64,000 nucleotides of DNA from the NCBI RefSeq assembly GCF_010731635.1, contig NZ_AP022583.1, positions 1,302,001 through 1,366,000 of the forward strand, read 5' to 3'. The translations under genes were made by a program, and so were the position numbers. A model generated the notes under the pieces. It did not search any database. It was not told the origin of the DNA and saw nothing but the letters and a program-made list of their open reading frames with translations. The DNA comes from Mycobacterium noviomagense. GTDB taxonomy: Bacteria > Actinomycetota > Actinomycetes > Mycobacteriales > Mycobacteriaceae. This document shows positions 39,757 through 51,568 of this stretch, in pieces; the stretch's first letter is position 1, and each line of letters opens with the position of its first letter.

Positions 39757-40509
39757 GAACGACTCGACCGCCTGCCGGTACACCTGCGGCGCCTCGTCAT
39801 GCACCAGGTGGCCCGCTTGCGGTACATGCAAATACCTTGTGCAGTAACCGGTTTCGTGCATCTTCCGCATCTGGCCCGGCGGCGTGACGGAGTCACCTGC
39901 CTCGATCAGCAGCGCCGGCGCGCGCACCGCCTGCCACTGTTCCCAGTAGTCGCGGGTGCCCCATTCGGCGGCGATCTCGATCCAGCGTTCGACGTGGCCG
40001 TGCAGGCGCCAACCGGTCGCGGTCCGGTCGAAAGCGTCCAGGAAGTACTGCCCGGCGACGGGCCCGAATTCCGCGGATACCTTTTCAGCAGTGTCGAATT
40101 CGACGGGAAGGGCATGCAGCCACGGCTCCCACGGCCCGGTGGTGCGGCCACGGAAATCGGGGGCCATGTCCTCCACTACCAACGCCGAAACCATTTCGGG
40201 ATCTTCTGCCGCCAGACACCACGAGTGCAGTGCGCCCATCGAGTGCCCGATCAGCCGCGCGGGCGCTCCTAATGCGGCTACTGCGTCGCGTAGCTCGGCC
40301 ACGAAGCGTTCGGTGCTAATCGGGTAGGGGTCGGCGACGTCGCGGCCGCGGTGCCACGGCGCGTCGTAGGTATAGACGGTGCCGAGCCGGGTCAGCCACG
40401 GTAGCTGTCGCGACCAGGTGCTGCCCCGGCCCATCAAGCCGTGCACCAGAACCACGGGTGGGCCGTGTCCGCAGTGGCGGGTCAGCAGGTCGGTCGGCAC
40501 GTCGGGCAC
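39736..40509 (-). CDS. Alpha/beta hydrolase (Rv3591c-like)
   Basis: This is a 257-residue alpha/beta-fold hydrolase with the oxyanion stretch LVHGLMGRGSTWSRQL, the nucleophile serine in GHSMGALH and a terminal histidine in PQAGHLVHDE. The acid is probably Asp in IEAGDSVTPP. It is a probable esterase or thioesterase of unknown substrate. The GTG start at 40509 is 14 bases from the divergent mhuD ATG. In M. tuberculosis a PE_PGRS gene separates mutY from this gene; here the two genes overlap at their ends. Confidence 0.82.
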   Translation of the reverse strand: MPDVPTDLLTRHCGHGPPVVLVHGLMGRGSTWSRQLPWLTRLGTVYTYDAPWHRGRDVADPYPISTERFVAELRDAVAALGAPARLIGHSMGALHSWCLAAEDPEMVSALVVEDMAPDFRGRTTGPWEPWLHALPVEFDTAEKVSAEFGPVAGQYFLDAFDRTATGWRLHGHVERWIEIAAEWGTRDYWEQWQAVRAPALLIEAGDSVTPPGQMRKMHETGYCTRYLHVPQAGHLVHDEAPQVYRQAVESFLMGVTH

Positions 40510-40523
40510 GGTAGCCTAGCGGC

Positions 40524-40841
40524 ATGCCAGTGGTGAAGATCAACGCAATCGAGGTGCCCCCGAACGCGGGCCCCGAACTGGAGAAGCGGTTCGCGCACCG
40601 CGCGCACGCAGTGGAGAACCAACCGGGCTTCCTCGGCTTCCAGCTACTGCGTCCGGTCAAGGGGGAAGACCGCTATTTCGTGGTGACCCATTGGGAATCC
40701 GACGAGGCCTTCCAGGCGTGGGCGACGGGGCCCGCCATCGAAGCACATGCCGGCCACCGGGCAAACCCGGTAGCAACCGGCGCGTCACTGCTGGAATTCG
40801 AGGTTGTGCTAGACGTTGCCGCAAACCGCCCGACGGCGTAG
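40524..40841 (+). CDS. mhuD: Haem-degrading monooxygenase MhuD
   Basis: This 105-residue ferredoxin-like-fold (ABM domain) protein has the MhuD signature residues Asn7, Trp66 and His75, the haem ligand. MhuD cleaves haem to release iron and forms mycobilin without releasing carbon monoxide, letting mycobacteria use host haem iron. The length and all key residues agree with Rv3592. The following lipoprotein gene begins 26 bases before its end. No iron-regulator box was recognised in the 14-base gap to the divergent hydrolase gene. Confidence 0.93.
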   Translation: MPVVKINAIEVPPNAGPELEKRFAHRAHAVENQPGFLGFQLLRPVKGEDRYFVVTHWESDEAFQAWATGPAIEAHAGHRANPVATGASLLEFEVVLDVAANRPTA

Positions 40842-42183
40842 CGCCAGCCGAGCGAGGCACCGCGTCGCGGCGGTGAGCGCCGCGGCTGTGCTAGTCGCCG
40901 CTTTGGCCCCCGGATGTACCCCGCCTCCCGCTCCGCGAGCGAACGCCGCGGACGCCGGAGTTCGCATCGATATCAGGACCCCGCCCGGTATGCGCGCGCA
41001 GCAAACGGTGGACATGCTCAACTCGGACTGGCCCATCGGTCCGGTCGGGGTTCGTACCCTCGCCGCACCCGACATGGTGGACTCTGTCGAGAGCAGCATG
41101 GAGTCGTTGTGGTGGGATCGCCCGTTCAAGGTCGACGGCGTCGACATCACTGCCGGTGCGGCCACACTGCATCTGGTCAGCTCGTACGGCGCGCGACAGA
41201 ACATCGAGATACACACCAATGACGCCACCCTGGTTGACCGCTTCAATGTGGTGACGCAGACTCCGACGATCTCCTCGTGGCGTGACATCGATGCGACGTT
41301 GAGCAAGAGCGGGGCCCGGTACTCCTACCAGGCCGCCAAAGTCAACGACGGCCGCTGTGAGCGGATAGCCGGCACCAACACCACGCAATCCCTACCACTG
41401 GCGTCGATATTCAAGTTGTACGTGCTCTACGCCGTGGCCGAGGCGGTCAAGGCCGGAACGGTGTCCTGGGATGACCAGATGACCGTCACCGAAAAAGGCA
41501 AGGCGGTCGGATCGTCGGGATTGGAACTGCCGGTGGGAGCACAGGTTTCGGTGCGCAAGGCCGCCGAGAAGATGATCGCGACCAGCGACAACATGGCCAC
41601 CGACATGCTGATCGGGAAAGTCGGCACCCACGCTGTCGAAAAAGCGCTGGCCGACGCCGGCCATCACGATCCGGCCGCAATGACACCGTTCCCGACGATG
41701 TATGAACTGTTCTCGGTCGGCTGGGGCAAGCCGGATCTGCGCCGGCAGTGGAAGCAGGCTACTCCCCAAGTGCGCGCACAACTGCTGCAGCAGGCGAATT
41801 CTCGTGTCTACCAACCGGATCCGAACCGCGCTCACACCCCGGCCTCAGGTTACGGCGCGGAATGGTACGGCAACGCCGAAGATATCTGTCGAGTGCACAC
41901 GGCACTTCAAGCCGCCGCTGTCGGCAAGGCCGCACTCGTCAGGCAGATCTTGGCAGCTGCCCCTGGTATCGATCTCGACCCGCATAAGTGGCCGTACGTC
42001 GGAGCCAAAGCCGGTGGCCTGCCTGGTGATCTGACGTTCAGCTGGTATGCCGTCGACAAGACCGGGCAGCCGTGGGTGGTGAGCTTTCAGCTGAACTGGC
42101 CGCGTGACCACGGTCCCACGGTGACCGGCTGGATGCTGAAGATCGCCAAGCAGGCCTTCGCGCTGCTGGTTGCACAACGCTAA
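40816..42183 (+). CDS. lpqF: Beta-lactamase-fold lipoprotein LpqF
   Basis: This is a 455-residue exported protein. An arginine-rich start and hydrophobic core lead to APGC (Cys34), an imperfect lipobox. After an N-terminal domain of about 120 residues comes a serine beta-lactamase/PBP-like domain with SxxK (Ser197-Ile-Phe-Lys200) and SDN (257-259). KAG replaces the usual KTG. It may be a peptidase or esterase acting on the cell envelope, or a penicillin-binding-like protein without lactamase activity. It begins at TTG 40816, inside mhuD; an internal GTG near 40873 would give a shorter signal peptide. Homologue Rv3593 holds the same place in M. tuberculosis. Confidence 0.8.
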   Translation: MPQTARRRSASRARHRVAAVSAAAVLVAALAPGCTPPPAPRANAADAGVRIDIRTPPGMRAQQTVDMLNSDWPIGPVGVRTLAAPDMVDSVESSMESLWWDRPFKVDGVDITAGAATLHLVSSYGARQNIEIHTNDATLVDRFNVVTQTPTISSWRDIDATLSKSGARYSYQAAKVNDGRCERIAGTNTTQSLPLASIFKLYVLYAVAEAVKAGTVSWDDQMTVTEKGKAVGSSGLELPVGAQVSVRKAAEKMIATSDNMATDMLIGKVGTHAVEKALADAGHHDPAAMTPFPTMYELFSVGWGKPDLRRQWKQATPQVRAQLLQQANSRVYQPDPNRAHTPASGYGAEWYGNAEDICRVHTALQAAAVGKAALVRQILAAAPGIDLDPHKWPYVGAKAGGLPGDLTFSWYAVDKTGQPWVVSFQLNWPRDHGPTVTGWMLKIAKQAFALLVAQR

Positions 42184-42227
42184 AACCGTGGACCCAGCTT
42201 CGCCGCGACTGTCCTGGCGATATAGCC

Positions 42228-42370
42228 TCAGTCGCGGTAACCGTGTGAACGGCGAGGAAACCGGTGCATATTCCGGTGCGGTCGCGCCACTGTGACCAGC
42301 GTTTCGGCGTTGGAAGCCAGACCTTCCCGTGCACACATCGCAGATGGGACGCGCAATCCCGGAAGGCGGT
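42228..42370 (+). ncRNA. Cobalamin (B12) riboswitch
   Basis: The leader contains the conserved core of the cobalamin riboswitch in order: GAGGAAACCGGTGCA (42254-42268), TTCCGGTGCGGTCGCGCCACTG (42271-42292), which includes the B12 box, and GGAAGCCAGACC (42312-42323). After it, GGGACGCGCAATCCC (42346-42360) can form a small hairpin next to the GGAAGG at 42360-42365 that probably serves the downstream gene. This suggests control of translation initiation: B12 present, site hidden. The target, a Ni/Co permease, fits the known use of this riboswitch for cobalt uptake. Boundaries are approximate. Confidence 0.9.
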
Positions 42371-42377
42371 CACGTCG

Positions 42378-43511
42378 ATGTCTGTAGGGCATTCGTCTGC
42401 TGAGCCGGCTGGTTTTCGCGGACGTATCCGCACCGTGACGTCGACCTGGGACCGCCGTGACCGCATCGGGATCGCCGTGCTGTTCGGTGTGATCGCGCTG
42501 ATGCACGCCGCAGGCTTCGCGACGTTGGTGCTGGGCATCGCGCCGCACCGCTACCGCGTCGGAACCGAGACCTTCGGTGTCGGACTGGGCTTCACCGCTT
42601 ATCTGTTCGGCCTACGGCATGCGTTCGACGCAGACCACATCGCCGCCATCGACAACACCACGCGAAAGCTCATATCAGATGGTGATGCCCGCGCCAAACC
42701 GAAATCGGTTGGATTCTGGTTTGCCATGGGCCATTCCACCATCGTGTTGATCATGGCCGTGCTGGTCGTCGTCGGTGCTCGTGCAGTAGGCACGCTGGCC
42801 GATGAGGACTCCCCGGCCCGACATGCGCTCGACATCGCCAGGGCCACGGCGTCCGGCCTGTTTCTGTACCTCATCGCGGTCATCAACATCGTCGCGCTGG
42901 TCGGGATAACCCGTGCGTTCACCAAACTGCGGTGCGGCTCCTACTCCGAGGAGGAACTCCAAGCGGCGCTCGATGACCGCGGATTTCTGGCACGTCTGCT
43001 CCGGCCGATCATGAACCGCATCACACGCCCGGTGCAGATCTATCCGGTCGGCATGCTGTTCGGCCTTGGCTTCGACACCGCCACCGAAGTCGCGCTGCTG
43101 GCCCTCGCCGGTACCGGCGCTGCGACAGGGCTGCCGTGGTACGCGGTGCTGACGCTGCCGGTACTGTTCGCGGCCGGGATGAGTCTGATGGACACGCTGG
43201 ACGGCTTGCTCATGACAGCGGCCTACGACTGGGCCTTTATGCAGCCGGTCCGCAAGGTCTACTACAACTTCACCATCACCGCGCTATCGATCGCGGTCGC
43301 GTTGTTGATCGGGTCGATCGAGCTGGTGTCGATATTGCACGACGATCTGCGGTGGGTGGATCCGGTCACCAATTGGATCAGCTCGATCGACTTGAACAAT
43401 GCCGGCCTGGCGGTCGTCGGCCTGTTCGCCGTCACGTGGCTTGGCGCCATCGCCTACTGGAAGCTGGCCAACATCGAACAACGCTGGCAGCCAGCGGACG
43501 AGCAGACGTAA
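42378..43511 (+). CDS. Nickel/cobalt transporter (NiCoT family)
   Basis: This is a 377-residue NiCoT permease with about eight membrane helices. The family signature RHAFDADHIAAIDNTTRK contains the HAxDADHI metal-selectivity motif. Further conserved stretches are FWFAMGHSTIV, LFGLGFDTATEVALL and AAGMSLMDTLDG. It imports Ni2+ or Co2+ in exchange for proton motive force. The B12 riboswitch upstream argues that cobalt for cobalamin synthesis is the relevant metal. ATG 42378 is chosen since earlier in-frame starts lie inside the riboswitch. The stop codon is embedded in the terminator stem. This gene is not at this position in M. tuberculosis. Confidence 0.9.
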   Translation: MSVGHSSAEPAGFRGRIRTVTSTWDRRDRIGIAVLFGVIALMHAAGFATLVLGIAPHRYRVGTETFGVGLGFTAYLFGLRHAFDADHIAAIDNTTRKLISDGDARAKPKSVGFWFAMGHSTIVLIMAVLVVVGARAVGTLADEDSPARHALDIARATASGLFLYLIAVINIVALVGITRAFTKLRCGSYSEEELQAALDDRGFLARLLRPIMNRITRPVQIYPVGMLFGLGFDTATEVALLALAGTGAATGLPWYAVLTLPVLFAAGMSLMDTLDGLLMTAAYDWAFMQPVRKVYYNFTITALSIAVALLIGSIELVSILHDDLRWVDPVTNWISSIDLNNAGLAVVGLFAVTWLGAIAYWKLANIEQRWQPADEQT

Positions 43512-43551
43512 AAGCCCCCGACACGCCGCGCGTGCGGGGGCTTTTACGTCT
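43504..43551. terminator. Strong bidirectional intrinsic terminator
   Basis: A 17-bp perfect inverted repeat (AGACGTAAAAGCCCCCG at 43504-43520, complement at 43535-43551) is extended by CACG/CGTG within the loop. The stem includes AAAAGCCCCC and GGGGGCTTTT, so each strand yields a GC-rich hairpin followed by a T-run. It separates the convergent NiCoT and clpC1 genes and contains the NiCoT stop codon at 43509-43511. Confidence 0.92.
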
Positions 43552-43563
43552 GGTCGCCAGACC

Positions 43564-46110
<2,547 letters not shown>

Positions 46111-46362
46111 CGGTGGTTACCTGCTCTCCCTCACCATCGGTACAGCGGTCGGCACGCGTACCTGCCATCCACTGTAATGGGCCGCTGCCCGAGGTTCCTA
46201 CCTATGCGCCACTGACCCGAGCGCACGTCTCACGCTTGAAACACGAACGCAACAGACCAACGCGGAAAACCCTGAAAACCTTTCCCGCGCCAAGGGGTGA
46301 TCAGTTCGCCACCAGCGAAAAATGTGCCGGCGCTGGGGTCAAGCCCGGCGCCGGCGGCAATG

Positions 46363-46701
46363 TCAGGTCGCCGCGTGGAAAGCGTCGATGATGTCGGCCG
46401 GGATGCGGCCTCGGGAGGACACGTTGTGCCCGTTGCGGCGAGCCCATTCCCGGATCGCGGCGCTCTGCTCCCGGTCGATTGTGCCGCGGCCACGGCCCGA
46501 GCTGGCGCGCCCACGTCGCCGACCGCCGACCCGGCGACCGGCTTGCACCCATTGCTTCAGGTCGCTGCGCAGTTTCGCCGCATTCTTACTCGAAAGGTCA
46601 ATCTCATAGGTCACCCCGTCGAGCCCGAATTCGACCGTTTCGTCGGCGGGAGCCTCACCGTCAAAATCATCGATCAACGTGACGGTCACTTTCTTCGCCA
46701 T
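46363..46701 (-). CDS. lsr2: Nucleoid-associated protein Lsr2
   Basis: This is a 112-residue Lsr2. The N-terminal dimerisation domain ([20 protein letters not shown]) is followed by a basic linker ([20 protein letters not shown]). The C-terminal DNA-binding domain has the AT-hook-like RGR at residues 97-99. It bridges AT-rich DNA and silences horizontally acquired or virulence genes. The ATG at 46701 gives the exact family length; a longer open frame upstream is not conserved. The 122-base gap back to lysS is unusually AT-rich for this genome and is the likely lsr2 promoter and possible autoregulatory target. Confidence 0.96.
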   Translation of the reverse strand: MAKKVTVTLIDDFDGEAPADETVEFGLDGVTYEIDLSSKNAAKLRSDLKQWVQAGRRVGGRRRGRASSGRGRGTIDREQSAAIREWARRNGHNVSSRGRIPADIIDAFHAAT

Positions 46702-46823
46702 TAGTTCACCCTCTACCGCATCTTCCTGAGCACTTACTGTGCAAGTTGATTGTGTCCCCGTTGCACTAATCTGCCATAACAAGGCGATATATTCAATCCC
46801 AAGAGTTATCGCCGTCGTAGGGT

Positions 46824-48329
46824 TCAGTTGCTGAGCGGTCGAACAATAGGGAACAAAACTGTCTCCCTAATTGACAGGCCGGTCAAAGCCATCAACAACC
46901 GGTCGACGCCCATTCCGGTTCCGGTGCATGGCGGCATCGCATACTCCAGCGCCGCGAGAAAATCCTCATCGAGGCTCATCGCTTCGTCGTCCCCGGCGGC
47001 CGCGGCGCGAGCCTGCGCGGCGAACCGCTCGCGCTGCACTAGCGGGTCGATCAATTCGGAGTATCCCGTGGCCAGTTCGATTCCGCGCAGGTAGAGATCC
47101 CACTTCTCGGTGACGCCCGCAATACTGCGATGCTGGCGGGTCAAAGGCGTCGTCTCGACCGGGAAATCCTTGACGAATGTGGGCGCACTAAGACCTGCAC
47201 CGACGGAGTGCTCCCACAATTCCTCGACCAACTTGCCGTGCCCGTAGCTGGGATGGATCTCAACGCCAAGCCGTTCGGCAATGCTGCGCAAGTGCTCGAC
47301 TGTCGTGTCGGGCGTGATCTCTTCTCCGAGCGCGGTCGACAACGACGGATACATTTGTATCGATGCCCATTCTCCGTCGATGTCATAGACACTGCCGTCC
47401 GGCATCGGTAGTTCTCTGGTACCGATCGCCTCGTCGGCCACCTGTTGAATAAGCTCGCGGGTGACTACCGCCGAATCCTCATAGGTTCCATAGGCCTGGT
47501 AGGTCTCCAGCATGGAAAATTCAGGCGAATGAGTCGAATCTGCTCCTTCGTTTCGGAACACGCGATTTAGTTCAAACACCTTGTCGAACCCGCCGACGAC
47601 ACACCGCTTCAGGAACAGTTCGGGGGCAATGCGCAGGTATAGATCGATGTCGAGGGCATTGGAGTGGGTCGCGAAAGGCCTGGCCGCAGCGCCGCCGGCC
47701 AAAGTCTGCAACATCGGCGTTTCCACCTCGAGAAAGCCGCGAGATTCCAGACCGGCCCGCAGCGCGCGGACGACGGCGATCCGTAGCCGCGCTACTGCCC
47801 GCGCCTGCGGACGCACGATGAGGTCGACGTAACGCTGCCGCACTCGCGACTCTTCGTTCATCTCCTTGTACGCCACCGGCAGCGGCCGCAACGACTTCGA
47901 CGCCATCTGCCAAGAGTCGGCAAGTACCGACAATTCGCCGCGACGCGAACTGATCACTTCCCCGTGCACGTAGACGATGTCGCCGATGTCGACATTGGCC
48001 TTCCACGCATCCAGCGCGTCCTGACCGACCTTCCCCAAGCTGATCATTGCCTGCAGCTTTGTGCCGTCGCCCTCCTGCAGTGTCGCAAAGCACAATTTGC
48101 CGGAGTTGCGGATGAAGATCACTCGGCCTGCGACGCCGACGATGTCACCGGTCGCGCTGTCGGCGGGCAGATCGGGATAGGCCGCCCGAAGCTGGGCCAG
48201 AGTGTGGGTCCGTTCGACGGCGACCGGGTAAGGGTCATGTCCCTCCGCAAATAGCCGAGCGCGCTTGTCCCGGCGGATCCGGAACTGCTCGGGGAGGTCT
48301 TGAGGACGGTCCTCGTCGGCGGAGTTCAC
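46824..48329 (-). CDS. lysS: Lysyl-tRNA synthetase (class II)
   Basis: This is a 501-residue class II synthetase. The OB-fold anticodon-binding domain lies at about 55-150 ([21 protein letters not shown]). The catalytic core has motif 2 ([12 protein letters not shown], then HSPEFSMLE) and motif 3 ([15 protein letters not shown]). It charges tRNA-Lys. The GTG at 48329 gives the expected length. It follows coaX by 68 bases; the small hypothetical gene Rv3599c found in that gap in M. tuberculosis is absent here. Confidence 0.95.
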   Translation of the reverse strand: MNSADEDRPQDLPEQFRIRRDKRARLFAEGHDPYPVAVERTHTLAQLRAAYPDLPADSATGDIVGVAGRVIFIRNSGKLCFATLQEGDGTKLQAMISLGKVGQDALDAWKANVDIGDIVYVHGEVISSRRGELSVLADSWQMASKSLRPLPVAYKEMNEESRVRQRYVDLIVRPQARAVARLRIAVVRALRAGLESRGFLEVETPMLQTLAGGAAARPFATHSNALDIDLYLRIAPELFLKRCVVGGFDKVFELNRVFRNEGADSTHSPEFSMLETYQAYGTYEDSAVVTRELIQQVADEAIGTRELPMPDGSVYDIDGEWASIQMYPSLSTALGEEITPDTTVEHLRSIAERLGVEIHPSYGHGKLVEELWEHSVGAGLSAPTFVKDFPVETTPLTRQHRSIAGVTEKWDLYLRGIELATGYSELIDPLVQRERFAAQARAAAAGDDEAMSLDEDFLAALEYAMPPCTGTGMGVDRLLMALTGLSIRETVLFPIVRPLSN

Positions 48330-48397
48330 GACGTGCCAGCTTAAAGGAGCGCATGCCGCGTCGGATGCGCGGTCAAAGCCAAGAAACTACAAGCCGA

Positions 48398-49213
48398 TTA
48401 GCGGGCCGTCTTGAGGCGGCCGCGCTGGCTGTCGCGGTTGCGTTCGAAGACCAGCCGCAAGCCGTGCAGGGTCAGGTGCTGGTCGTACTGGTCGACGGTG
48501 TGCAGTTCCGGCAGCAGCAGCGGCGCAGTGTGCCCGGTCGCGACCACCGCGACTTCACCGGCGGCGAAACCGTCGACGTCTTCGCGAATGCGCTGTACCA
48601 AGCCGTCGACCAAGCCGGCGAAGCCGAACACCGCTCCGGCTTGCATGCACTCGACAGTGTTCTTGCCCACCACCGAACGTGGCCGGGCCAGTTCGACTCG
48701 GCGCAGCGCGGCGGATCGGGCGGCGGCGGCATCCGAGGACACCTGCACCCCGGGAGCGATCGCGCCGCCCAGGAACTCGCCTTTGGCCGATACCACGTCG
48801 ACACAGATCGACGACCCGAAATCGACCACGATCGCCGCGGTTCCGAACTTGTGAAAAGCAGCCAGGCAGTTAACGATTCGGTCAGCGCCGACTTCTTTCG
48901 GGTTGTCGACCAGCAGCGGGATGCCGGTGCGCACCCCAGGCTCGATCAGCACATGGGGCACCGACGGCCAGTACTGGTCGAGCATGATCCGCAGCTCGTG
49001 AAGCACCGAAGGAACAGTCGACAGGCCGGCCGCGCCGGTGAGCCGCTCGGAGTCTTCGCCGATCAGCCCGTCGATGGTCAGCGCCAATTCGTCGGCCGTG
49101 ACCTCCGACTCGGTGCGAATCCGCCACTGCTGCACCACTTGTGCGTGGTCTTTGGACCCGGAGATCAGTCCGACCACGGTATGCATGTTTCGGACGTCGA
49201 TTGCGAGGAGCAC
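48398..49213 (-). CDS. coaX: Type III pantothenate kinase
   Basis: This is a 271-residue ASKHA-fold kinase. Its motifs are [13 protein letters not shown] (phosphate 1), [16 protein letters not shown] (substrate loop), [21 protein letters not shown] (phosphate 2) and [16 protein letters not shown]. It phosphorylates pantothenate in CoA synthesis in a potassium-dependent way. Mycobacteria also carry the main kinase CoaA elsewhere, and M. tuberculosis CoaX showed no detectable activity in published work. The first motif here reads NMH instead of the usual NTH. The GTG start follows panD by 2 bases, so panC-panD-coaX form a CoA operon. Confidence 0.92.
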   Translation of the reverse strand: MLLAIDVRNMHTVVGLISGSKDHAQVVQQWRIRTESEVTADELALTIDGLIGEDSERLTGAAGLSTVPSVLHELRIMLDQYWPSVPHVLIEPGVRTGIPLLVDNPKEVGADRIVNCLAAFHKFGTAAIVVDFGSSICVDVVSAKGEFLGGAIAPGVQVSSDAAAARSAALRRVELARPRSVVGKNTVECMQAGAVFGFAGLVDGLVQRIREDVDGFAAGEVAVVATGHTAPLLLPELHTVDQYDQHLTLHGLRLVFERNRDSQRGRLKTAR

Positions 49214-49215
49214 GA

Positions 49216-49623
49216 CTACCGCGGGGAAAGGAGTTCGGACGCGTCGGCGGGCACGAAAGCCGGATCATGGCCGAGGTCGATCGGCCGGTTGTGCTTGTCG
49301 ACGAAGACGATCCGCGGCTGATAGCTACGGGCCTCAGCGTCGTCCATGGTCGCGTACGCGATGAGGATCACCAGATCGCCGGGGTGCACCAGATGCGCCG
49401 CCGCACCGTTGATCCCGATCACGCCGCTGCCCCGTTCCCCGGTGATGGCGTAGGTGACGAGCCGGGCACCGTTGTCGATGTCGACAATCGTGACCTGCTC
49501 GCCCTCGAGCAAGTCGGCCGCATCCATCAGGTCGGCGTCAATGGTCACCGAGCCGACATAGTGCAGGTCGGCTTGAGTGACCGTCGCGCGGTGGATCTTC
49601 GACTTCAGCATGGTCCGTATCAT
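49216..49623 (-). CDS. panD: Aspartate 1-decarboxylase (pyruvoyl enzyme)
   Basis: This is a 135-residue proenzyme that cuts itself between Gly24 and Ser25 (YVGSVTID) to create the pyruvoyl cofactor. It converts aspartate to beta-alanine for pantothenate. [20 protein letters not shown] and [22 protein letters not shown] are diagnostic. The ATG at 49623 overlaps the panC stop by 1 base. A four-residue upstream extension is possible but inside panC. The C-terminal tail after VPAD, the part tied to pyrazinoic-acid action in M. tuberculosis, is present but differs in sequence. Confidence 0.94.
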   Translation of the reverse strand: MIRTMLKSKIHRATVTQADLHYVGSVTIDADLMDAADLLEGEQVTIVDIDNGARLVTYAITGERGSGVIGINGAAAHLVHPGDLVILIAYATMDDAEARSYQPRIVFVDKHNRPIDLGHDPAFVPADASELLSPR

Positions 49624-50573
49624 CAGTTCCTCCAAGGTGTTTCGCAGGTCCGATTGCCGGCGGGCGCGTGCCCGTTGCCCTCGGCGTGAGTACCTATTGC
49701 CCCGATTTCCAGGGCGATGTTGTCGAGAAGCCTGGTCGTGCCGAGCCGGGCCGCGACCAGCAGCCGAGCCGGCCCGTGGGTGGGTGCCGGGCCCAGCCCG
49801 TTGTCGCGCACCTGCAGGTAGTCGACCTCGATCGAGGGCACCGCGTCGAGCACGGCGCGAGCGGCGGCAAGCGCGGCTCTCGCGCCGGTGGAGGCGGCGT
49901 GCCTGCCGGCCACCATCGCCGCCGACAGCGCGGCGGCTGCTTCCCGCTGCGCCGGGTCGAGGTAGCGGTTGCGTGACGATATGGCCAGCCCGTCGTGTTC
50001 GCGGATGATCGGCACCCCGACAACTCTGACGTCGAGATTCAGGTCTGCCACCATCTGCCGTACCAGCACCAACTGCTGATAGTCCTTCTCGCCGAAGAAC
50101 ACTCGATCAGGGTGCACAATCTGCAGCAGCTTGAGCACCACGGTCAGCATGCCGGCGAAATGCGTTGGCCGAGCGGCTCCTTCGAGGTCGGAGCCCAGCG
50201 GACCCGGATGCACTGCGGTGCGCGGGCCGTCGGGGTACATGGCCGCGACGGTCGGGGTGAACGCCACCTCGACGCCTTCGTCTCGCAGCAGCGCCAGGTC
50301 GTCGTCGAGGGTGCGGGGGTAGGCGTCGAGGTCTTCGTCGGCGCCGAACTGCAACGGGTTGACGAAGATCGAGACCACCACGACCGAGCCCGGCACCCGC
50401 TTGGCCGCACGGATCAAGGCGAGGTGTCCGTCGTGCAGCGCGCCCATGGTGGGCACCAACATCACGCGCCGACCGGTGTGCCGTAGCGCCCGGCTGGCCT
50501 GTGCGACGTCGGCAGGCGCCGAGTACACGTTGAGTTCGCCGGCGTTGAACTTGGCCGGGCTGTTGGGCTTCAC
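49623..50573 (-). CDS. panC: Pantothenate synthetase
   Basis: This 316-residue ATP-dependent ligase joins pantoate and beta-alanine. The HIGH-like motif is [11 protein letters not shown], followed by [31 protein letters not shown] and the KMSKS-like ISSRNRYL. It uses the product of PanD, encoded directly downstream. The GTG start at 50573 overlaps the stop of the preceding Rossmann protein (GTGA). A C-terminal extension of about 20 residues beyond the usual end ([15 protein letters not shown]..) is poorly conserved. Confidence 0.94.
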   Translation of the reverse strand: MKPNSPAKFNAGELNVYSAPADVAQASRALRHTGRRVMLVPTMGALHDGHLALIRAAKRVPGSVVVVSIFVNPLQFGADEDLDAYPRTLDDDLALLRDEGVEVAFTPTVAAMYPDGPRTAVHPGPLGSDLEGAARPTHFAGMLTVVLKLLQIVHPDRVFFGEKDYQQLVLVRQMVADLNLDVRVVGVPIIREHDGLAISSRNRYLDPAQREAAAALSAAMVAGRHAASTGARAALAAARAVLDAVPSIEVDYLQVRDNGLGPAPTHGPARLLVAARLGTTRLLDNIALEIGAIGTHAEGNGHAPAGNRTCETPWRN

Positions 50574-51457
50574 CGCGCCAGCACCTCGAAGACGGCGTCG
50601 GGAGCATGCGCGCGCTGCGCTGTGCGCAGCGCGTTGTCGCGGTAGACCTGGGCCAGCGCGGGCGCGACGTCGGCCAGTGCGGCGAGATGGCTTGCGACGG
50701 TGGCGGCATCGCCGCGCGCGACGGGACCGGTGAGCGCGGCCTGGCCGTGTTCCAGCGTGTTCTCCAGCGCGGCCCGGGCCAGTGGCCCGATGATTCGTTC
50801 GGCGACGCCGTCGGGGTCGTCGAGACCCAGTTCTCCGGGCAATGCGGCCCGCAGCGCGTCCACTGCGTCGGCGACCACGGTGACGATGTGGTTGCTCGCA
50901 TGGGCCAGCGCAGCGTGGTAGAGCTCACGGGCGTCTTCACGGATTCGGAACGGCTCGCCACCGATCTCGAGGACCAGTGACTGCGCGACCGCGTAGCCGA
51001 CGTCGTCGGCGGCGGTGATGCCGAAGCAGGTGTCCGCCAGGCGGGCGACGTCTTCGTCGGAGCCGGTGAATGTCATCGCGGGGTGGATGGCCAACGGAAT
51101 GCAGTCGCTCAGCGGCGCCAGCACGCCGATGCCGTTGGGGCCTGATGTGTGCGCGACGATCGTGCCCGGCCGCACCGCCGATGTGGCGGACAGCCCGGAC
51201 ACCAGCCCCGGCAATTCTGTGTCCGGCACTGCCAATAGCAAAAGCTCGGCGCTGCCCGCGACGTCCTGGGCGGGGGCTATCGGGGTGTCGGGCAACCAGC
51301 GCTCGGCCCGTCGCCGCGATGCCTCGGACACCGCGCTGCACGCGACCACGACATGGTCGACGCGTTCCAGCGCCACACCCAGGGCGGTGCCTACCCGACC
51401 GGCGGAAATGATGCCCACCTTCAGCCGGGCTGGACGCAGCCCATCGAACTGCACCAT
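50570..51457 (-). CDS. Rossmann-fold DUF2520 protein (Rv3603c-like)
   Basis: This is a 295-residue protein with an N-terminal NAD(P)-binding domain ([18 protein letters not shown]; GxxxxG) and a helical C-terminal DUF2520 domain. The organisation resembles ketopantoate reductase or pyrroline-5-carboxylate reductase, with HPAMTFTG and [17 protein letters not shown] as conserved stretches. Position directly before panC, with a 4-base overlap, makes a role in pantoate formation attractive, but no activity is established. A homologue occupies the same place in M. tuberculosis. Confidence 0.8.
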   Translation of the reverse strand: MVQFDGLRPARLKVGIISAGRVGTALGVALERVDHVVVACSAVSEASRRRAERWLPDTPIAPAQDVAGSAELLLLAVPDTELPGLVSGLSATSAVRPGTIVAHTSGPNGIGVLAPLSDCIPLAIHPAMTFTGSDEDVARLADTCFGITAADDVGYAVAQSLVLEIGGEPFRIREDARELYHAALAHASNHIVTVVADAVDALRAALPGELGLDDPDGVAERIIGPLARAALENTLEHGQAALTGPVARGDAATVASHLAALADVAPALAQVYRDNALRTAQRAHAPDAVFEVLAR

Positions 51458-51568
51458 CGCAGACGAAGCCTCGCAAGTCTCTTGGTTCGTTCCAGTCCCG
51501 CGGCGCGGGTACCGGACGGTCGTTAAGACTTTACCGTGGCGACGACAGGAGCCGCGAAGTGGCTTTGC

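Noticed and set aside
46702..46823. Small regulatory RNA in the AT-rich gap before lsr2
   Set aside because: AT content is explained by the lsr2 promoter; no stable hairpin or terminator was found.
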